Part shown: positions 53,220 to 63,058 of the stretch, piece by piece
How the letters are laid out: each line of letters starts with the position of its first letter
How positions within the stretch are numbered: position 1 is the stretch's first letter
Source of the DNA: Rosenbergiella collisarenosi
Lineage (GTDB): Bacteria > Pseudomonadota > Gammaproteobacteria > Enterobacterales > Enterobacteriaceae
Length of the DNA stretch: 64,000 nucleotides
Direction: 5' to 3'
Assembly: GCF_018494085.1 (NCBI RefSeq)
Contig: NZ_JABBFP010000001.1
Location: 186,001 to 250,000 of the forward strand
Translations under genes and position numbers: made by a program
The notes under the pieces: generated by a model
Database searches by the model: none
What the model was told of the DNA's origin: nothing
The model's input: the letters and a program-made list of their open reading frames with translations, nothing else

Positions 53220-54869
53220 ATGGAAATTTTCTTTACCATACTAATTATGACGCTGGTGGTATCACTCTCCGGCGTTGCGGCACGTATTATCCCCTTTCAA
53301 ATTCCATTACCCTTGGTACAAATTATGGCCGGGGCATTACTGGGATGGCCAAGCTTTGGTTTACACGTCAATTTCGATCCGGAACTCTTTTTAGTTCTAT
53401 TTATCCCGCCTCTCCTTTTTTCCGATGGATGGAAAACGCCTATCAGCGAATTCTTACATCATGGCCGGGAAATTATTGGGTTAGCCCTGGCCTTGGTACT
53501 GATTACCGTTATCGGTATTGGCTATTTGATCCACTGGACAGTACCTGGAATCCCGTTAATCCCTGCTTTTGCTTTGGCGGCGGTCTTATCGCCGACGGAT
53601 GCTGTAGCACTCTCAGGAATTGTAGGTGAAGGCCGGATTCCGAAGAAGATTATGTCGATCGTACAAGGCGAAGCCTTGATGAATGATGCATCTGGTTTAG
53701 TATCATTAAAATTTGCCATCGCTGTGGCGATGGGCTCGATGGTGTTTACGTGGTCGGGTGCCTCCGTCGAATTCTTAAAGGTGTCCTTAGGCGGGCTCTT
53801 GGCAGGGGTTGTCATTTGTTGGCTATACGGTAAATCTTTGCGCCTGTTTAGCCGTTGGAGTGGGGATGATCCGGCGACACAAACTGTCCTGTTAATGTTG
53901 CTTCCCTTTGCGTCATACCTCATCGCTGAACACTTAGGTATGTCCGGCATCTTAGCAGCGGTAGCCGCGGGGATGACCATTAGCCGTTCGGGGATCATTC
54001 GCCAAGCTCCGTTAGCGATGCGTTTACGCGCTAATAGCGTGTGGCAGATGCTGGAGTTTGTGTTTAACGGTATGGTTTTCCTCATGCTGGGCTTACAGCT
54101 GCCGGGTATTTTACAGACAACACTCACTGAGGCAGAAGTCGATAATAACGTTAATATTTGGATCCTGCTTCTTGCGGTTGCGATGATCTATGTGGCGTTG
54201 ATCGTCGTTCGTTTTGGTTGGCTATTGCTGATGCAACGCTTAAGTAAACGCTTACTTAAGAAACGTCCCATGGAATTTAGTAATTACTCGTTGCGCGAAC
54301 TCTTAGTGGCGACTTTCGCCGGAGTTCGAGGGGCAGTAACCTTGGCCGGTGTCTTGTCTATTCCCCTTTTCTTGCCGAGTGGTGAAAACTTTCCTGCACG
54401 TTACGAGCTAGTTTTCCTCGCCACCGGGGTGATCCTCTTCTCCCTACTGGCGGGAGTTGTCGCGTTACCGGTGCTACTGAAGGGGGTATCGGGTATCGAT
54501 AAAGGCGAGACCGGAAGAGAGCTGCGTAACGCGCGTTCCGTTATGGCTAAATCGGGTATCGACAGCCTCTACAAAATGGAGGAGCGTCTAGCAAAAGACA
54601 CTAACGAAAATATTGACCCTGAGATCCTCAAAGAGGTGAGTTCCCGGGTTATCGGCCAACTACGACGTCGGCTTGATAATAAGGATGATATTGAACAAGC
54701 GATGTTGATGGAAAATCTAGAAAGGCGACTGCGTCTTAACGCCCTGCGCGCAGAGCGTGCAGAGGCCTACCATCTACGGGCGACGAAACAGATTTCGGAT
54801 GAATCGATGCGGAAACTTCTTCGCGACCTCGATCTTTTGGAAGCATTACTTATCGAAAAAGAAGAGTAA
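53220..54869 (+). CDS. yjcE: YjcE-type Na+/H+ antiporter (CPA1 family)
   Basis: The 549-aa protein has about 12 N-terminal membrane helices (LVVSLSGVAARIIPFQIPLP, FIPPLLFSDGWKTP, AVLSPTDAVALSGIVGEGRI, GEALMNDASGLVSLKFAIAV with the ND motif of CPA1 exchangers, TFAGVRGAVTLAGVLSIPLF) and a cytosolic C-terminal coiled tail. It exchanges Na+ or K+ for H+. Location after soxR agrees with E. coli gene order. A terminator follows. Confidence 0.9.
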   Translation: MEIFFTILIMTLVVSLSGVAARIIPFQIPLPLVQIMAGALLGWPSFGLHVNFDPELFLVLFIPPLLFSDGWKTPISEFLHHGREIIGLALALVLITVIGIGYLIHWTVPGIPLIPAFALAAVLSPTDAVALSGIVGEGRIPKKIMSIVQGEALMNDASGLVSLKFAIAVAMGSMVFTWSGASVEFLKVSLGGLLAGVVICWLYGKSLRLFSRWSGDDPATQTVLLMLLPFASYLIAEHLGMSGILAAVAAGMTISRSGIIRQAPLAMRLRANSVWQMLEFVFNGMVFLMLGLQLPGILQTTLTEAEVDNNVNIWILLLAVAMIYVALIVVRFGWLLLMQRLSKRLLKKRPMEFSNYSLRELLVATFAGVRGAVTLAGVLSIPLFLPSGENFPARYELVFLATGVILFSLLAGVVALPVLLKGVSGIDKGETGRELRNARSVMAKSGIDSLYKMEERLAKDTNENIDPEILKEVSSRVIGQLRRRLDNKDDIEQAMLMENLERRLRLNALRAERAEAYHLRATKQISDESMRKLLRDLDLLEALLIEKEE

Positions 54870-54874
54870 GTGTG

Positions 54875-54903
54875 ACCCCCATCTCTAAAGGATGGGGGTT
54901 TTT
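54875..54903 (+). terminator. Rho-independent terminator after yjcE
   Basis: CCCCCATC (54876-54883) pairs with GATGGGGG (54891-54898), loop TCTAAAG, followed by five T residues. Confidence 0.9.
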
Positions 54904-54994
54904 CTCGCCTTTCATCGATAATTTTTATTCATTTCACTGCCGCCCAGCCTCGCTATATACTCATCCTTTACCAGCACAACAATGAGGCGCTTGT

Positions 54995-55429
54995 ATGTCC
55001 ACTTTATGGCGAAACTTACGCCAGAAGTTGGTTACCGATTCTTTGTGGCAAATTCCGCTGCAACTGTGTATTTATATCGGGTTATACCTATTAGCTGGCC
55101 TGTTAGTCACTCTTCTACATCTTCCCCTGCCTGCGAACGTTATTGGTCTAGGTATCTTATTGTTGCTGATTATGTCGCGTATCGTTCCTGTTAAATGGAT
55201 TCGTGCGGGCGGGAATTGGTTACTTGCCGAGATGTTGCTGTTTTTTATCCCAGCCGTTGTTGCGGTAGTTAATTACGGCCCGCTGTTGCGGAGCGAAGGG
55301 TGGAAAATTATCGCGGTAATCGGCCTCAGCACAATACTGGTGTTAGCCACAACGGGTTGCGTCGTGGAACGTGTATTTCGTTATGAGACGGCTCGGGCGC
55401 AGCGTAAGCGAGGAGCGAATAATGAGTAG
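54995..55429 (+). CDS. CidA/LrgA family holin-like protein
   Basis: The 144-aa membrane protein has four helices with the CidA/LrgA hallmarks LLHLPLPANVIGLGILLLLI, GGNWLLAEMLLFFIPAVVAV and VVNYGPLL. The pair with the next gene matches CidAB/LrgAB (E. coli YohJ/YohK). They act as holin-like or transport proteins for pyruvate or small acids, depending on species. GAGGCG precedes the ATG. Its end overlaps the partner start (ATGAGTAG). Confidence 0.88.
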   Translation: MSTLWRNLRQKLVTDSLWQIPLQLCIYIGLYLLAGLLVTLLHLPLPANVIGLGILLLLIMSRIVPVKWIRAGGNWLLAEMLLFFIPAVVAVVNYGPLLRSEGWKIIAVIGLSTILVLATTGCVVERVFRYETARAQRKRGANNE

Positions 55430-56108
55430 CACGCTGGTTAACCTTGGCTGTCTAGTACTCACCGTCGCCATCTATTACCTCAACAAACGACTATATCGCC
55501 GTTGGCGTTCGCTACTCCTCATGCCCTTGGTCTTTACGCCTTTGGTGTTGGTGGTGCTGTTGCTCAGTACTCATCTCCCTTGGGTGAATTATATTGGCGA
55601 TAATCATTGGTTAATTTGGCTATTGGGCCCAGCAACGCTGGCATTCGCGATCCCCGTTTATGAGAACTTAGGACTAATACGACGCCATTGGATGTCCTTA
55701 GGCGCCGGAGTGCTGACCGCGGTGACCGTCGCGGTGTTGAGTTCCATCTGGCTAGCACGTCTCTTTTCGCTACCTGAGATGGTCGAGCGTAGCCTAGCCG
55801 TCCGATCCATTACCACCCCCTTTGCCTTAGCGGCGGCGAAACAAGTTGGTGGCCAACCGGACCTGGTGGCCCTCTTCGTGGTGATTACCGGGGTATTCGG
55901 AATGGCGATGGGTGACTTCCTGTTTCTACGGCTGATGATCAAACAGAGCATCTCGAAAGGCGCGAGCCTAGGCGCAGCTTCACACGGTGCAGGTACTGCA
56001 CGTGCCTATCAGCTAGGCCCTGAGGAGGGAGTCGTGTCGAGTTTGGTAATGATGCTAGCAGGAATAGTGACCGTGTTATTGGCCCCGGTTATACGACTGA
56101 TGTTTTGA
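55422..56108 (+). CDS. CidB/LrgB family membrane protein
   Basis: The 228-aa protein starts at the ATG at 55422 inside the overlap with the cidA-like gene (longer frames upstream are in-gene). It is a hydrophobic LrgB protein: LVFTPLVLVVLLLSTHLPWV, LLGPATLAFAIPVYENLGLI, RSITTPFALAAAKQVGGQPD, VFGMAMGDFLFLRLMI and SLGAASHGAGTARAY. It works with its CidA-like partner; it has been called murein-hydrolase export or pyruvate uptake in other bacteria. It is convergent with acs. Confidence 0.88.
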   Translation: MSSTLVNLGCLVLTVAIYYLNKRLYRRWRSLLLMPLVFTPLVLVVLLLSTHLPWVNYIGDNHWLIWLLGPATLAFAIPVYENLGLIRRHWMSLGAGVLTAVTVAVLSSIWLARLFSLPEMVERSLAVRSITTPFALAAAKQVGGQPDLVALFVVITGVFGMAMGDFLFLRLMIKQSISKGASLGAASHGAGTARAYQLGPEEGVVSSLVMMLAGIVTVLLAPVIRLMF

Positions 56109-56113
56109 ATGTT

Positions 56114-56136
56114 GGGCCACTGATTGCCAGTGGCCC
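56114..56136. terminator. Hairpin between lrgB-like gene and acs
   Basis: GGGCCACTG pairs perfectly with CAGTGGCCC over loop ATTGC between two convergent genes. There is no T-tract on either side, so it is a termination-like or transcript-stabilising stem rather than a classical terminator. Confidence 0.5.
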
Positions 56137-56143
56137 GTGAGTA

Positions 56144-58099
56144 TTAAGGCTGTTTAATACTCTGCTTTTCTTCTAGCAATTTTTCGACCACACCAGGATC
56201 GGCGAGCGTAGAAGTATCACCGAAATTACTCGTATCACCCGCGGCAATTTTTCTTAAGATACGCCGCATGATCTTACCTGAGCGAGTTTTCGGTAGCATC
56301 TCCGCCCAATGCAACACATCAGGAGTAGCGATAGGACCTATCTCCTTGCGTACCCACTGGCGGACTTCGCTATAAAGTTCACTGCTCGGTTCTTCTCCGC
56401 TATTTAGCGTGACATAGGCATAAATCGCTTGCCCTTTGATGGAATGGGGGATCCCCACTACCGCGGCTTCGGCAATTTTAGGGTGTGAGACGAGGGCGGA
56501 CTCGATTTCTGCCGTGCCTAGACGGTGGCCGGAGACATTCAGAACATCATCGACTCGCCCAGTGATCCAGTAGTAGCCATCTTCGTCACGGCGTGCACCA
56601 TCACCACTAAAGTAGTAGTGTTGAAAGGTAGAGAAGTAGGTCTGTTCATAACGCTGATGGTCGCCAAACAACGTCCGTGCCTGCCCAGGCCAAGAGTCTG
56701 TAATGACTAAATTACCTTCACATACGCCGTCCTGAATACTTCCTTCGTTATCCACAATTGCAGGCTTAACGCCAAAGAACGGTCGTGTTGCGGAGCCGGG
56801 TTTTAACGGGGTTGCGCCAGGAAGTGGGGCGATCATAAAACCGCCGGTCTCAGTTTGCCACCAGGTATCGACAATCGGACAGCGGCTATTTCCCATCTTG
56901 GTATAGAACCATTCCCATGCCTCCGGGTTAATAGGTTCGCCAACCGAGCCAAGGACGCGAAGCGAGCCGCGGTCGGTACCTTGAATCGCCTTGTCCCCTT
57001 CGGCCATCAATGCACGGATTGCCGTGGGAGCGGTATAGAGGATAGTCACTTGGTACTTATCGACAACCTCTGCCATACGCGATGCTGTTGGCCAATTTGG
57101 TACGCCTTCGAACATCAGGGTCGTGGCACCGCAGGCTAATGGACCATAAAGTAAGTAGCTATGCCCGGTGATCCAGCCCACATCCGCCGTACACCAGTAA
57201 ATATCGTCCGGCTGATAGTCGAAGACATATTTGAAGGTGGTGGCCGCATAAACTAAATAACCGCCGGTTGTATGTAACACGCCTTTAGGTTGGCCGGTCG
57301 AGCCAGACGTGTACAAGATAAATAATGGGTCTTCGGCATTCATCGCTACCGGTTCATGGTCGAGGGACGCCTCAGCCATCAATTCGTGCCACCAGCAATC
57401 GCGTGGCGCATGCCAGCTTGGCGTCTGGCCCGTACGGGACAGGACAATGACAGTATCGACAGTGGTTACGGCAGGGTTGGCGAGCGCGTCATCCACATTT
57501 TTCTTTAATGGGATGGGGCGACCCGCGCGTAAGCCTTGATCAGCAGTAACCACTAACTTTGTTTGGCTATCGATAATTCGACCTGCAACGGCATCGGGGG
57601 AAAACCCTCCGAAGATGACGGAGTGAATTGCGCCGATGCGGGCACAGGCGAGCATCGCCACAGCGGCCTCAGGCACCATTGGCATATAAAGTGCTACGAC
57701 GTCCTGAGGTTTTATCCCCTTCGACGTCAATACATTGGCGAACTGACACACCTGCTGATGCAGTTCACGATAGGTAAGGGTACGACTTTCGGTTCCGTCG
57801 TCGCTTTCCCAGATAATTGCCGTTTTATCGCCCTGTTGAGCAAGATGACGATCGAGGCAATTCGCGGCTAGATTGAGTTTTCCGTCTTCGAACCAGCGAA
57901 TATCGATATTACCAGGCGCGAAGCTGGTATTTTTAACCTGGGTAAAGGGGGTCGTCCAATCGACGATCTTCGCCTGCTCACCCCAGAAAGTCGTGGGGTC
58001 TGTTACCGACTGTTGATAAAGCGTCGCGTACTGCTCTTCGTTGATCAGTGTGGTGGCAGCAATGGCATCCATAATCGGGTGAGTAATGGGTTGGCTCAT
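56144..58099 (-). CDS. acs: Acetyl-CoA synthetase
   Basis: The 651-aa enzyme matches E. coli Acs: ATP/AMP motif [67 protein letters not shown] and the C-terminal [18 protein letters not shown] with the acetylatable Lys. It makes acetyl-CoA from acetate, ATP and CoA. GGAGACCTGTC precedes the ATG. It is divergent from gltP with 492 bp between, holding a CRP-like site. The E. coli partner actP is not next to it here. Confidence 0.97.
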   Translation of the reverse strand: MSQPITHPIMDAIAATTLINEEQYATLYQQSVTDPTTFWGEQAKIVDWTTPFTQVKNTSFAPGNIDIRWFEDGKLNLAANCLDRHLAQQGDKTAIIWESDDGTESRTLTYRELHQQVCQFANVLTSKGIKPQDVVALYMPMVPEAAVAMLACARIGAIHSVIFGGFSPDAVAGRIIDSQTKLVVTADQGLRAGRPIPLKKNVDDALANPAVTTVDTVIVLSRTGQTPSWHAPRDCWWHELMAEASLDHEPVAMNAEDPLFILYTSGSTGQPKGVLHTTGGYLVYAATTFKYVFDYQPDDIYWCTADVGWITGHSYLLYGPLACGATTLMFEGVPNWPTASRMAEVVDKYQVTILYTAPTAIRALMAEGDKAIQGTDRGSLRVLGSVGEPINPEAWEWFYTKMGNSRCPIVDTWWQTETGGFMIAPLPGATPLKPGSATRPFFGVKPAIVDNEGSIQDGVCEGNLVITDSWPGQARTLFGDHQRYEQTYFSTFQHYYFSGDGARRDEDGYYWITGRVDDVLNVSGHRLGTAEIESALVSHPKIAEAAVVGIPHSIKGQAIYAYVTLNSGEEPSSELYSEVRQWVRKEIGPIATPDVLHWAEMLPKTRSGKIMRRILRKIAAGDTSNFGDTSTLADPGVVEKLLEEKQSIKQP

Positions 58100-58591
58100 G
58101 ACAGGTCTCCTTTTTTGTTAATTTTATGTGAAAAGATGCATGATAAAAGACCAAGCCGGTGATTTGTTTGGGATATGTGTCAGAGATCACGGGATTGCAT
58201 CGAAAATTACCGATGCGTCTTCTTTATCGGTATCCTCAGCCATTCTGGCAAAATCAATGAGAATTGCCTAGCACGCAGCAGGGAGTTCGAAAATTTTTTT
58301 TCAAAACGTGCGCTTTTTGCTAAGCAAAAATAGTCCTTTTATAAGATAGAGTTATAAAAAACTAGCGTTTTTATACGATTAAGGATTATCAAAAGAGAAT
58401 TATCCGATGTTTATCAAAGCTTGCGCTCGGCAGAGAGAAAATGGTAATACATAGCACACAAAATCGCAGGAGGCGGTTTTAGCATACAAACATCAAAGAC
58501 TTGCCCGTTTTATTTTTGGCATTTTTATTTCTGCGTACTTCTCTTGTCACTGAAGAGTGAAAGGCAGTTTGACTGAGGAAACCACTATTCT
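58100..58591. promoter_or_regulatory. Divergent acs-gltP control region with a CRP-like site
   Basis: About 490 bp without a gene. TGTGT-CAGAGA-TCACG (58176-58191) matches the CRP consensus TGTGA-N6-TCACA at 8 of 10 core positions and lies about 77 bp before the acs start. E. coli acs is CRP-activated, so catabolite control is probable. The gltP side is AT-rich without a site I can assign. Confidence 0.5.
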
Positions 58592-59896
58592 ATGAAAGGC
58601 TTCAAAATCACTCTTGCTTGGCAAATCCTAATCGCGCTTGTATTAGGTATCGTTGCCGGAAGCATCCTCCATAACGCACCGGATAGCCGTGATTGGCTGG
58701 TGCTTAATGTACTAAAACCTGCGGGCGATATTTTTATCCATCTGATAAAAATGATCGTCATCCCGATCGTCGTCTCTTCACTCATCGTCGGTATTGCCGG
58801 GGTAGGTGATGCAAAGAAGCTTGGACGTATCGGTTTAAAAACCATTATCTATTTTGAAGTCATTACCACTATTGCGATTGTGGTCGGACTGACATTAGCC
58901 AATGTGTTCCATCCAGGAACCGGAATTGATATGTCTGCGTTAACCACGACGGATATCTCAAAATACGAAGCCACGACGCAACAAGTGCAGAACGGGCCTC
59001 ACAGCTTAGTTACCACTATTTTGTCGATTATCCCGCAAAACATTTTTGTCTCGTTTGCTAACGGCGACATGTTGGCGATTATCTTCTTCTCGGTATTATT
59101 TGGTTTAGGCTTATCATCGCTGCCTGCCGAGCATCGCGACCCACTGGTCTCGGTCTTCCGCTCGACGGCTGAAACCATGTTTAAAGTCACTAATATGATC
59201 ATGCGTTACGCGCCGGTTGGGGTGTTTGCGTTATTAACCGTGACCGTGGCGAACTTTGGTTTTGCCTCGCTCTACCCATTGGCGAAGCTTGTAGGCTTAG
59301 TGTACGTTGCTATTCTCTTCTTCGCTTTTGTTGTGTTGGGTAGCGTGGCCAAGCTGTGCAAACTGAATATCTGGACCTTAATACGTCTCTTAAAAGATGA
59401 GTTAATCCTCTCTTACTCAACGTCGAGCTCTGAGACCGTTTTACCGCGGATTATGGAGAAGATGGAGGCGTATGGAGCACCTAAGTCGATTACCAGCTTT
59501 GTGGTCCCCACGGGTTATTCCTTTAACTTGGATGGCTCAACGCTTTATCAAAGTATTGCTGCAATCTTCATCGCTCAACTCTATGGTATCGAGCTGTCGC
59601 TGACGCATCAGATTATTTTAGTGTTAACGCTGATGGTGACATCAAAAGGTATTGCTGGGGTGCCGGGTGTATCTTTCGTGGTGTTGCTTGCCACGCTTGG
59701 AAGTGTGGGCATTCCTTTAGAAGGCCTTGCCTTTATCGCGGGTGTTGACCGTATCATGGATATGGCACGTACGGCATTAAACGTAGTCGGTAACGCCTTG
59801 GCGGTCCTAGTCATCTCTTGCTGGGAAAACCAGTTCGATGTAAATAAGGCGCGGGCTTACGAACAACAGATGCTGGGTACCTCGCGCGCTAAATAA
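58592..59896 (+). CDS. gltP: GltP, glutamate/aspartate:proton symporter
   Basis: The 434-aa DAACS permease shows the family hairpin and binding motifs SYSTSSSETVLPRIMEKMEA, FVVPTGYSFNLDGSTLYQSI, SKGIAGVPGVSFVVLLATLG and DRIMDMARTALNVVGNALAV (D-x3-D/R-x2-N). It takes up glutamate and aspartate with H+. It matches E. coli GltP (437 aa) and the acs neighbourhood. A terminator follows. Confidence 0.93.
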   Translation: MKGFKITLAWQILIALVLGIVAGSILHNAPDSRDWLVLNVLKPAGDIFIHLIKMIVIPIVVSSLIVGIAGVGDAKKLGRIGLKTIIYFEVITTIAIVVGLTLANVFHPGTGIDMSALTTTDISKYEATTQQVQNGPHSLVTTILSIIPQNIFVSFANGDMLAIIFFSVLFGLGLSSLPAEHRDPLVSVFRSTAETMFKVTNMIMRYAPVGVFALLTVTVANFGFASLYPLAKLVGLVYVAILFFAFVVLGSVAKLCKLNIWTLIRLLKDELILSYSTSSSETVLPRIMEKMEAYGAPKSITSFVVPTGYSFNLDGSTLYQSIAAIFIAQLYGIELSLTHQIILVLTLMVTSKGIAGVPGVSFVVLLATLGSVGIPLEGLAFIAGVDRIMDMARTALNVVGNALAVLVISCWENQFDVNKARAYEQQMLGTSRAK

Positions 59897-59919
59897 CCGA
59901 CGCTTGATCTCCTAGTAAC

Positions 59920-59967
59920 CGGGAGTGCATGATACGGGGAATACCGTTCGGCACTCCCGTTTTTTTT
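59920..59967 (+). terminator. Rho-independent terminator after gltP
   Basis: CGGGAGTGC (59920-59928) pairs with GCACTCCCG (59951-59959), followed by eight T residues; the 22-nt loop holds a smaller CGG/CCG stem. Confidence 0.8.
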
Positions 59968-59987
59968 GCGCAAAATAAGGCCTTACT

Positions 59988-60899
59988 ATGTCAATCAACC
60001 TCCATCATCTAGTGACCGAAGGGCGTAACATCGCTAGTGAAAATATTGACCAGTTATCGACAGCCCAGATGCTAAAAGTCATCAACGATGAAGATAAAAA
60101 AGTGGCACTGGCCGTTGAAGCCATTTTACCGGAAATCACCCAGGCGGTAGAGGCCATCACGACCGCCTTCGCCCAGGGCGGTCGGTTAATTTATTGCGGT
60201 GCCGGGACGTCGGGGCGACTAGGCATTCTTGATGCTAGTGAATGCCCACCAACGTTTGGCACGCCTCCCGAGCAAGTGGTGGGGCTGATTGCTGGAGGAC
60301 AGAAAGCGATCCTGCAGGCGGTCGAGAATGCGGAAGATAATATAGAAAATGGCGCACGGGATTTACAAAACCTTCAGTTCACTAAACACGATATTCTCGT
60401 GGGTATCGCCGCGAGCGGTCGTACCCCCTACGTGCTCGGCGCACTCGCTTGGGCGAAGCAGTGCGGAGCCGTTACCATAGCTCTCAGCTGTAATGCAGAA
60501 AGTCCGATGGCCAGTTGTGCCGATATTGCGCTAAGCGCTGTGGTGGGGCCAGAGGTTGTGACCGGCTCTTCTCGGCTGAAAGCGGGAACAGCACAGAAGA
60601 TGATCCTAAATATGCTGACGACGGGGGCAATGATCCGTAGTGGCAAAGTGTTTGGTAATCTTATGGTCGATGTCGAAGCCACTAATCAGAAACTCATTCA
60701 GCGTCAAAAGAATATCGTAATCGAGGCGACGGGCTGCCGCGCTGAGGAGGCTGAAGAAGCCCTTATAGCCAGCAATGGGCAATGTAAGACAGCTATTCTT
60801 ATGATCTTGGCTAATTTTACGGCTGAGCAAGCGACCATTCGGTTGGCGGAACATAACGGTTTTATTCGCGCAGCACTCGCCTCAGGTCAAACAAAATAA
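59988..60899 (+). CDS. murQ: MurQ, N-acetylmuramic acid 6-phosphate etherase
   Basis: The 303-aa SIS-domain enzyme shows [32 protein letters not shown] with the catalytic Glu, [19 protein letters not shown] and [20 protein letters not shown]. It splits MurNAc-6-P into GlcNAc-6-P and lactate in cell-wall recycling. murP, its usual PTS neighbour in E. coli, is absent here, so MurNAc-6-P would come from anhMurNAc via AnmK. Confidence 0.96.
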   Translation: MSINLHHLVTEGRNIASENIDQLSTAQMLKVINDEDKKVALAVEAILPEITQAVEAITTAFAQGGRLIYCGAGTSGRLGILDASECPPTFGTPPEQVVGLIAGGQKAILQAVENAEDNIENGARDLQNLQFTKHDILVGIAASGRTPYVLGALAWAKQCGAVTIALSCNAESPMASCADIALSAVVGPEVVTGSSRLKAGTAQKMILNMLTTGAMIRSGKVFGNLMVDVEATNQKLIQRQKNIVIEATGCRAEEAEEALIASNGQCKTAILMILANFTAEQATIRLAEHNGFIRAALASGQTK

Positions 60900-60904
60900 C
60901 GAAA

Positions 60905-60919
60905 TGATTATATTTATCA
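60905..60919 (+). promoter_or_regulatory. Fur box upstream of yncE
   Basis: TGATTATATTTATCA matches the 7-1-7 Fur motif TGATAATnATTATCA at 12 of 14 positions and is part of the longer inverted repeat AAATGAT-N7-ATCATTT. It lies about 95 bp before the yncE ATG, where a promoter would sit, in agreement with iron regulation of yncE in E. coli. Confidence 0.7.
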
Positions 60920-61014
60920 TTTGAAAAATCTATTACACTCTTAGCGTTTCTCAACAGGATAAGCGCTAAGAACTCTGTTTTTTTCTCCGCGCGCAATTAC
61001 AGAGGTAATCAATC

Positions 61015-62052
61015 ATGCAACGCAATTCTCTTTTTCGCCCATTACTCCTCGTCACCGCACTCTTTTCAACTGGAGCCTTTGCCGAGGACGCACAAACACT
61101 GACCCAACCCGTCTCTAAAGGGCTGTATGAACTGGCTTATGGTCAATCCTCACAGCAATTATACGTGGCCAGTGCAGGAAGCCGCCAAGAAACGGGGGGG
61201 GCAGTCTATGTGCTCAACCCGCAAAATTTGCAGACAGAACAAGTGATCAAAGAGCCACTCAAGCCCTTCGGCGTAGCGATTGATAATACCCAGCATATCC
61301 TTTATTCCGGTAATACCCGCGATGGGTCTATTACGGCTATCGATCTGCAGACCAAGAAGGTGATTGCGCAACAGGCGCTCGAAACGCGCCAACGTACCGA
61401 AACCTTCCGCCCGCCGCAAATTCGTGAGATCGCTGTTAATCCAACGACTCACCAGGTTTATGCCACTGGCGTCGGTGCCGAGAGTGTTGTATGGGTCCTA
61501 GACGGTAAGACGCTAAAAGTGATCAAAACCATTACTGGCGTCGGTAAGATGGCGACCGGACTCGCCCTCGATGCGCAACAGCATACGCTCTATCTGTCAA
61601 ACGCTGATGCCGAGTGGATTAAAATCGATACACAGAACAATACCATCGTGCAGCGTACTAAGTTGGCGATCGATGGCGATCACATGCTACTCAACGTGAG
61701 CTTGGATACTGCGGGTCATCGTGCCTTTATCGCTGACTTTAAACAGCCGCAAGTCTTAGTCATCGACACACAAACTAACAAAGTGTTGACTAGCATCAAG
61801 GTTCCCGAGTCGTTAGGCGTGCTGTTCAATGCACAGCGCCAAGAGCTATATGTGACACATCGTAAAGCGGGTACCGTAAGCATTATTGATACCAAAACCT
61901 ATCAGGTGAAACGTACCGTAAAAACTGAGGGAATGCCGAATAGCTTAGCATTATCCGATAAGGGGGATGTGCTGTATGTGAGCGTCAAACAGCCTTCCTC
62001 TCGTGAAAAAGAGGCGACACAACCAGACACTGTATTACGCATTACGCTGTAA
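61015..62052 (+). CDS. yncE: YncE-like periplasmic beta-propeller protein
   Basis: The 345-aa product has a signal peptide (to about residue 23, AFAEDA) and a seven-bladed YVTN/NHL-like propeller: LKPFGVAIDNTQHILYSGNT, ATGLALDAQQHTLYLSNADA, NVSLDTAGHRAFIADFKQPQ, RQELYVTHRKAGTVSIIDTK and VLYVSVKQPSSREKEATQPD. It aligns to E. coli YncE (353 aa) over its length. The role is unknown, although E. coli YncE is Fur-regulated and reported to bind ssDNA. Its own Fur box lies upstream. Confidence 0.9.
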   Translation: MQRNSLFRPLLLVTALFSTGAFAEDAQTLTQPVSKGLYELAYGQSSQQLYVASAGSRQETGGAVYVLNPQNLQTEQVIKEPLKPFGVAIDNTQHILYSGNTRDGSITAIDLQTKKVIAQQALETRQRTETFRPPQIREIAVNPTTHQVYATGVGAESVVWVLDGKTLKVIKTITGVGKMATGLALDAQQHTLYLSNADAEWIKIDTQNNTIVQRTKLAIDGDHMLLNVSLDTAGHRAFIADFKQPQVLVIDTQTNKVLTSIKVPESLGVLFNAQRQELYVTHRKAGTVSIIDTKTYQVKRTVKTEGMPNSLALSDKGDVLYVSVKQPSSREKEATQPDTVLRITL

Positions 62053-62056
62053 TAAC

Positions 62057-62085
62057 AAAGGCCTCATTATTACGAGGCCTTTTTT
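62057..62085. terminator. Bidirectional terminator between yncE and the ParB-like gene
   Basis: AAAGGCCTC (62057-62065) pairs perfectly with GAGGCCTTT (62074-62082) over ATTATTAC, with T residues after the stem on the plus strand. The A run gives weaker termination on the minus strand. Confidence 0.85.
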
Positions 62086-62091
62086 CCACTG

Positions 62092-62991
62092 TTACTCGTT
62101 AAACAACACCGATAGTTTCCCACCCGGCTCGGCTAATTTCGCCAGTTTTTTCTTATTGACGGTTGCGCGTTGCCCTAACTGTGACAAGCTAGGCGAATCA
62201 TCTGCAGCCGTAGCATGTTCGTCCCCTTGTGCGGCAACGAGGCTTGACGCAGCCTGTTGTAGATAGGTCATGTAGCCAGCTTTAGTGGAAAGCTGCTCAC
62301 TCTTCACCGGTTGGTGATCGCGTAGCCAGCTGCCGAGATAAAACTCAAGGAACGGCAGTGCTTGATCTGGTTTATCGTAGGCGATCCCTCGTAAGAAATA
62401 GACGACTGAGCGATAAGGGTCGTTCTGCATGGCTTGTAGGCCGACCTGCTGGGGTAATTGGGCAGGTGTTACCGTATTGCCTTGAGGATCTTCTAACCAC
62501 GTTAGATGCTGTTGTTGCATCGTGCTCCAAAATACATCCATGGATGCGAGGTGGCTAAAGTCGTTAGTAATACGCACCGCGAATGGAAAATCGTGGTTAT
62601 TGGCTAGCGCGCGATAGGTTGATACCGTGTGGTGGCCATCAGTCAGGTAGATATGCTGATCAGGGGCAATCACCGCGCTTTTTACCTCATCAACATCTGT
62701 CCCGACGGCAGCAAGACAGCTAAAGCTGCTAGGCGTGGCCAGAGAAGATTGGCTATCAAATGTTTTTACCCCTTTAGCCCCCATTTCTTTACAGAAATCT
62801 TCAAATAATTTTTGTCGATCGTTTTGCAGCGTAGCCACTTTATAATTGACTTCGTCGTCTCCAATCGCCGGTTGAGTCGGGCGTATTTGGCTGACCGTTA
62901 ATACTTTAATGGTCTGTGCATAAGAGAGCGAGCTGCACGATAAGCCCACCGCGACTAATGAAGCAAGGAGAACTGGAGTAAAGCGTTTCAT
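62092..62991 (-). CDS. Exported ParB/Srx-fold protein
   Basis: The 299-aa protein starts at the ATG at 62991, where GAGGAAG lies 8 nt upstream, followed by a signal peptide (RFTPVLLASLVAVGLSCSSL, cleavage after SYA). The mature part is a ParB-like catalytic fold with YLTDGHHTVSTYRALANNHD, whose DGHHT matches the nucleotide-handling DGHHR-type motif, and VLTVSQIRPTQPAIGDDEV before it. Periplasmic ParB-like proteins of this type are uncharacterised. It is downstream of sbmA across a terminator, on the same strand, in the place of yaiW in E. coli. Confidence 0.8.
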   Translation of the reverse strand: MKRFTPVLLASLVAVGLSCSSLSYAQTIKVLTVSQIRPTQPAIGDDEVNYKVATLQNDRQKLFEDFCKEMGAKGVKTFDSQSSLATPSSFSCLAAVGTDVDEVKSAVIAPDQHIYLTDGHHTVSTYRALANNHDFPFAVRITNDFSHLASMDVFWSTMQQQHLTWLEDPQGNTVTPAQLPQQVGLQAMQNDPYRSVVYFLRGIAYDKPDQALPFLEFYLGSWLRDHQPVKSEQLSTKAGYMTYLQQAASSLVAAQGDEHATAADDSPSLSQLGQRATVNKKKLAKLAEPGGKLSVLFNE

Positions 62992-63019
62992 TAATGTCTT
63001 CCTCATAAAAGGGGAGAAT

Positions 63020-63045
63020 AAAAAAAGGTGAGTTACCCCACCTTT
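63020..63045 (-). terminator. Terminator after sbmA (minus strand)
   Basis: On the minus strand AAAGGTG pairs with CACCTTT over GGGTAACT and runs into a U-tract. It separates sbmA from the ParB-like gene and may attenuate rather than block read-through. Confidence 0.7.
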
Positions 63046-63058
63046 CCTTTATCTTTCA

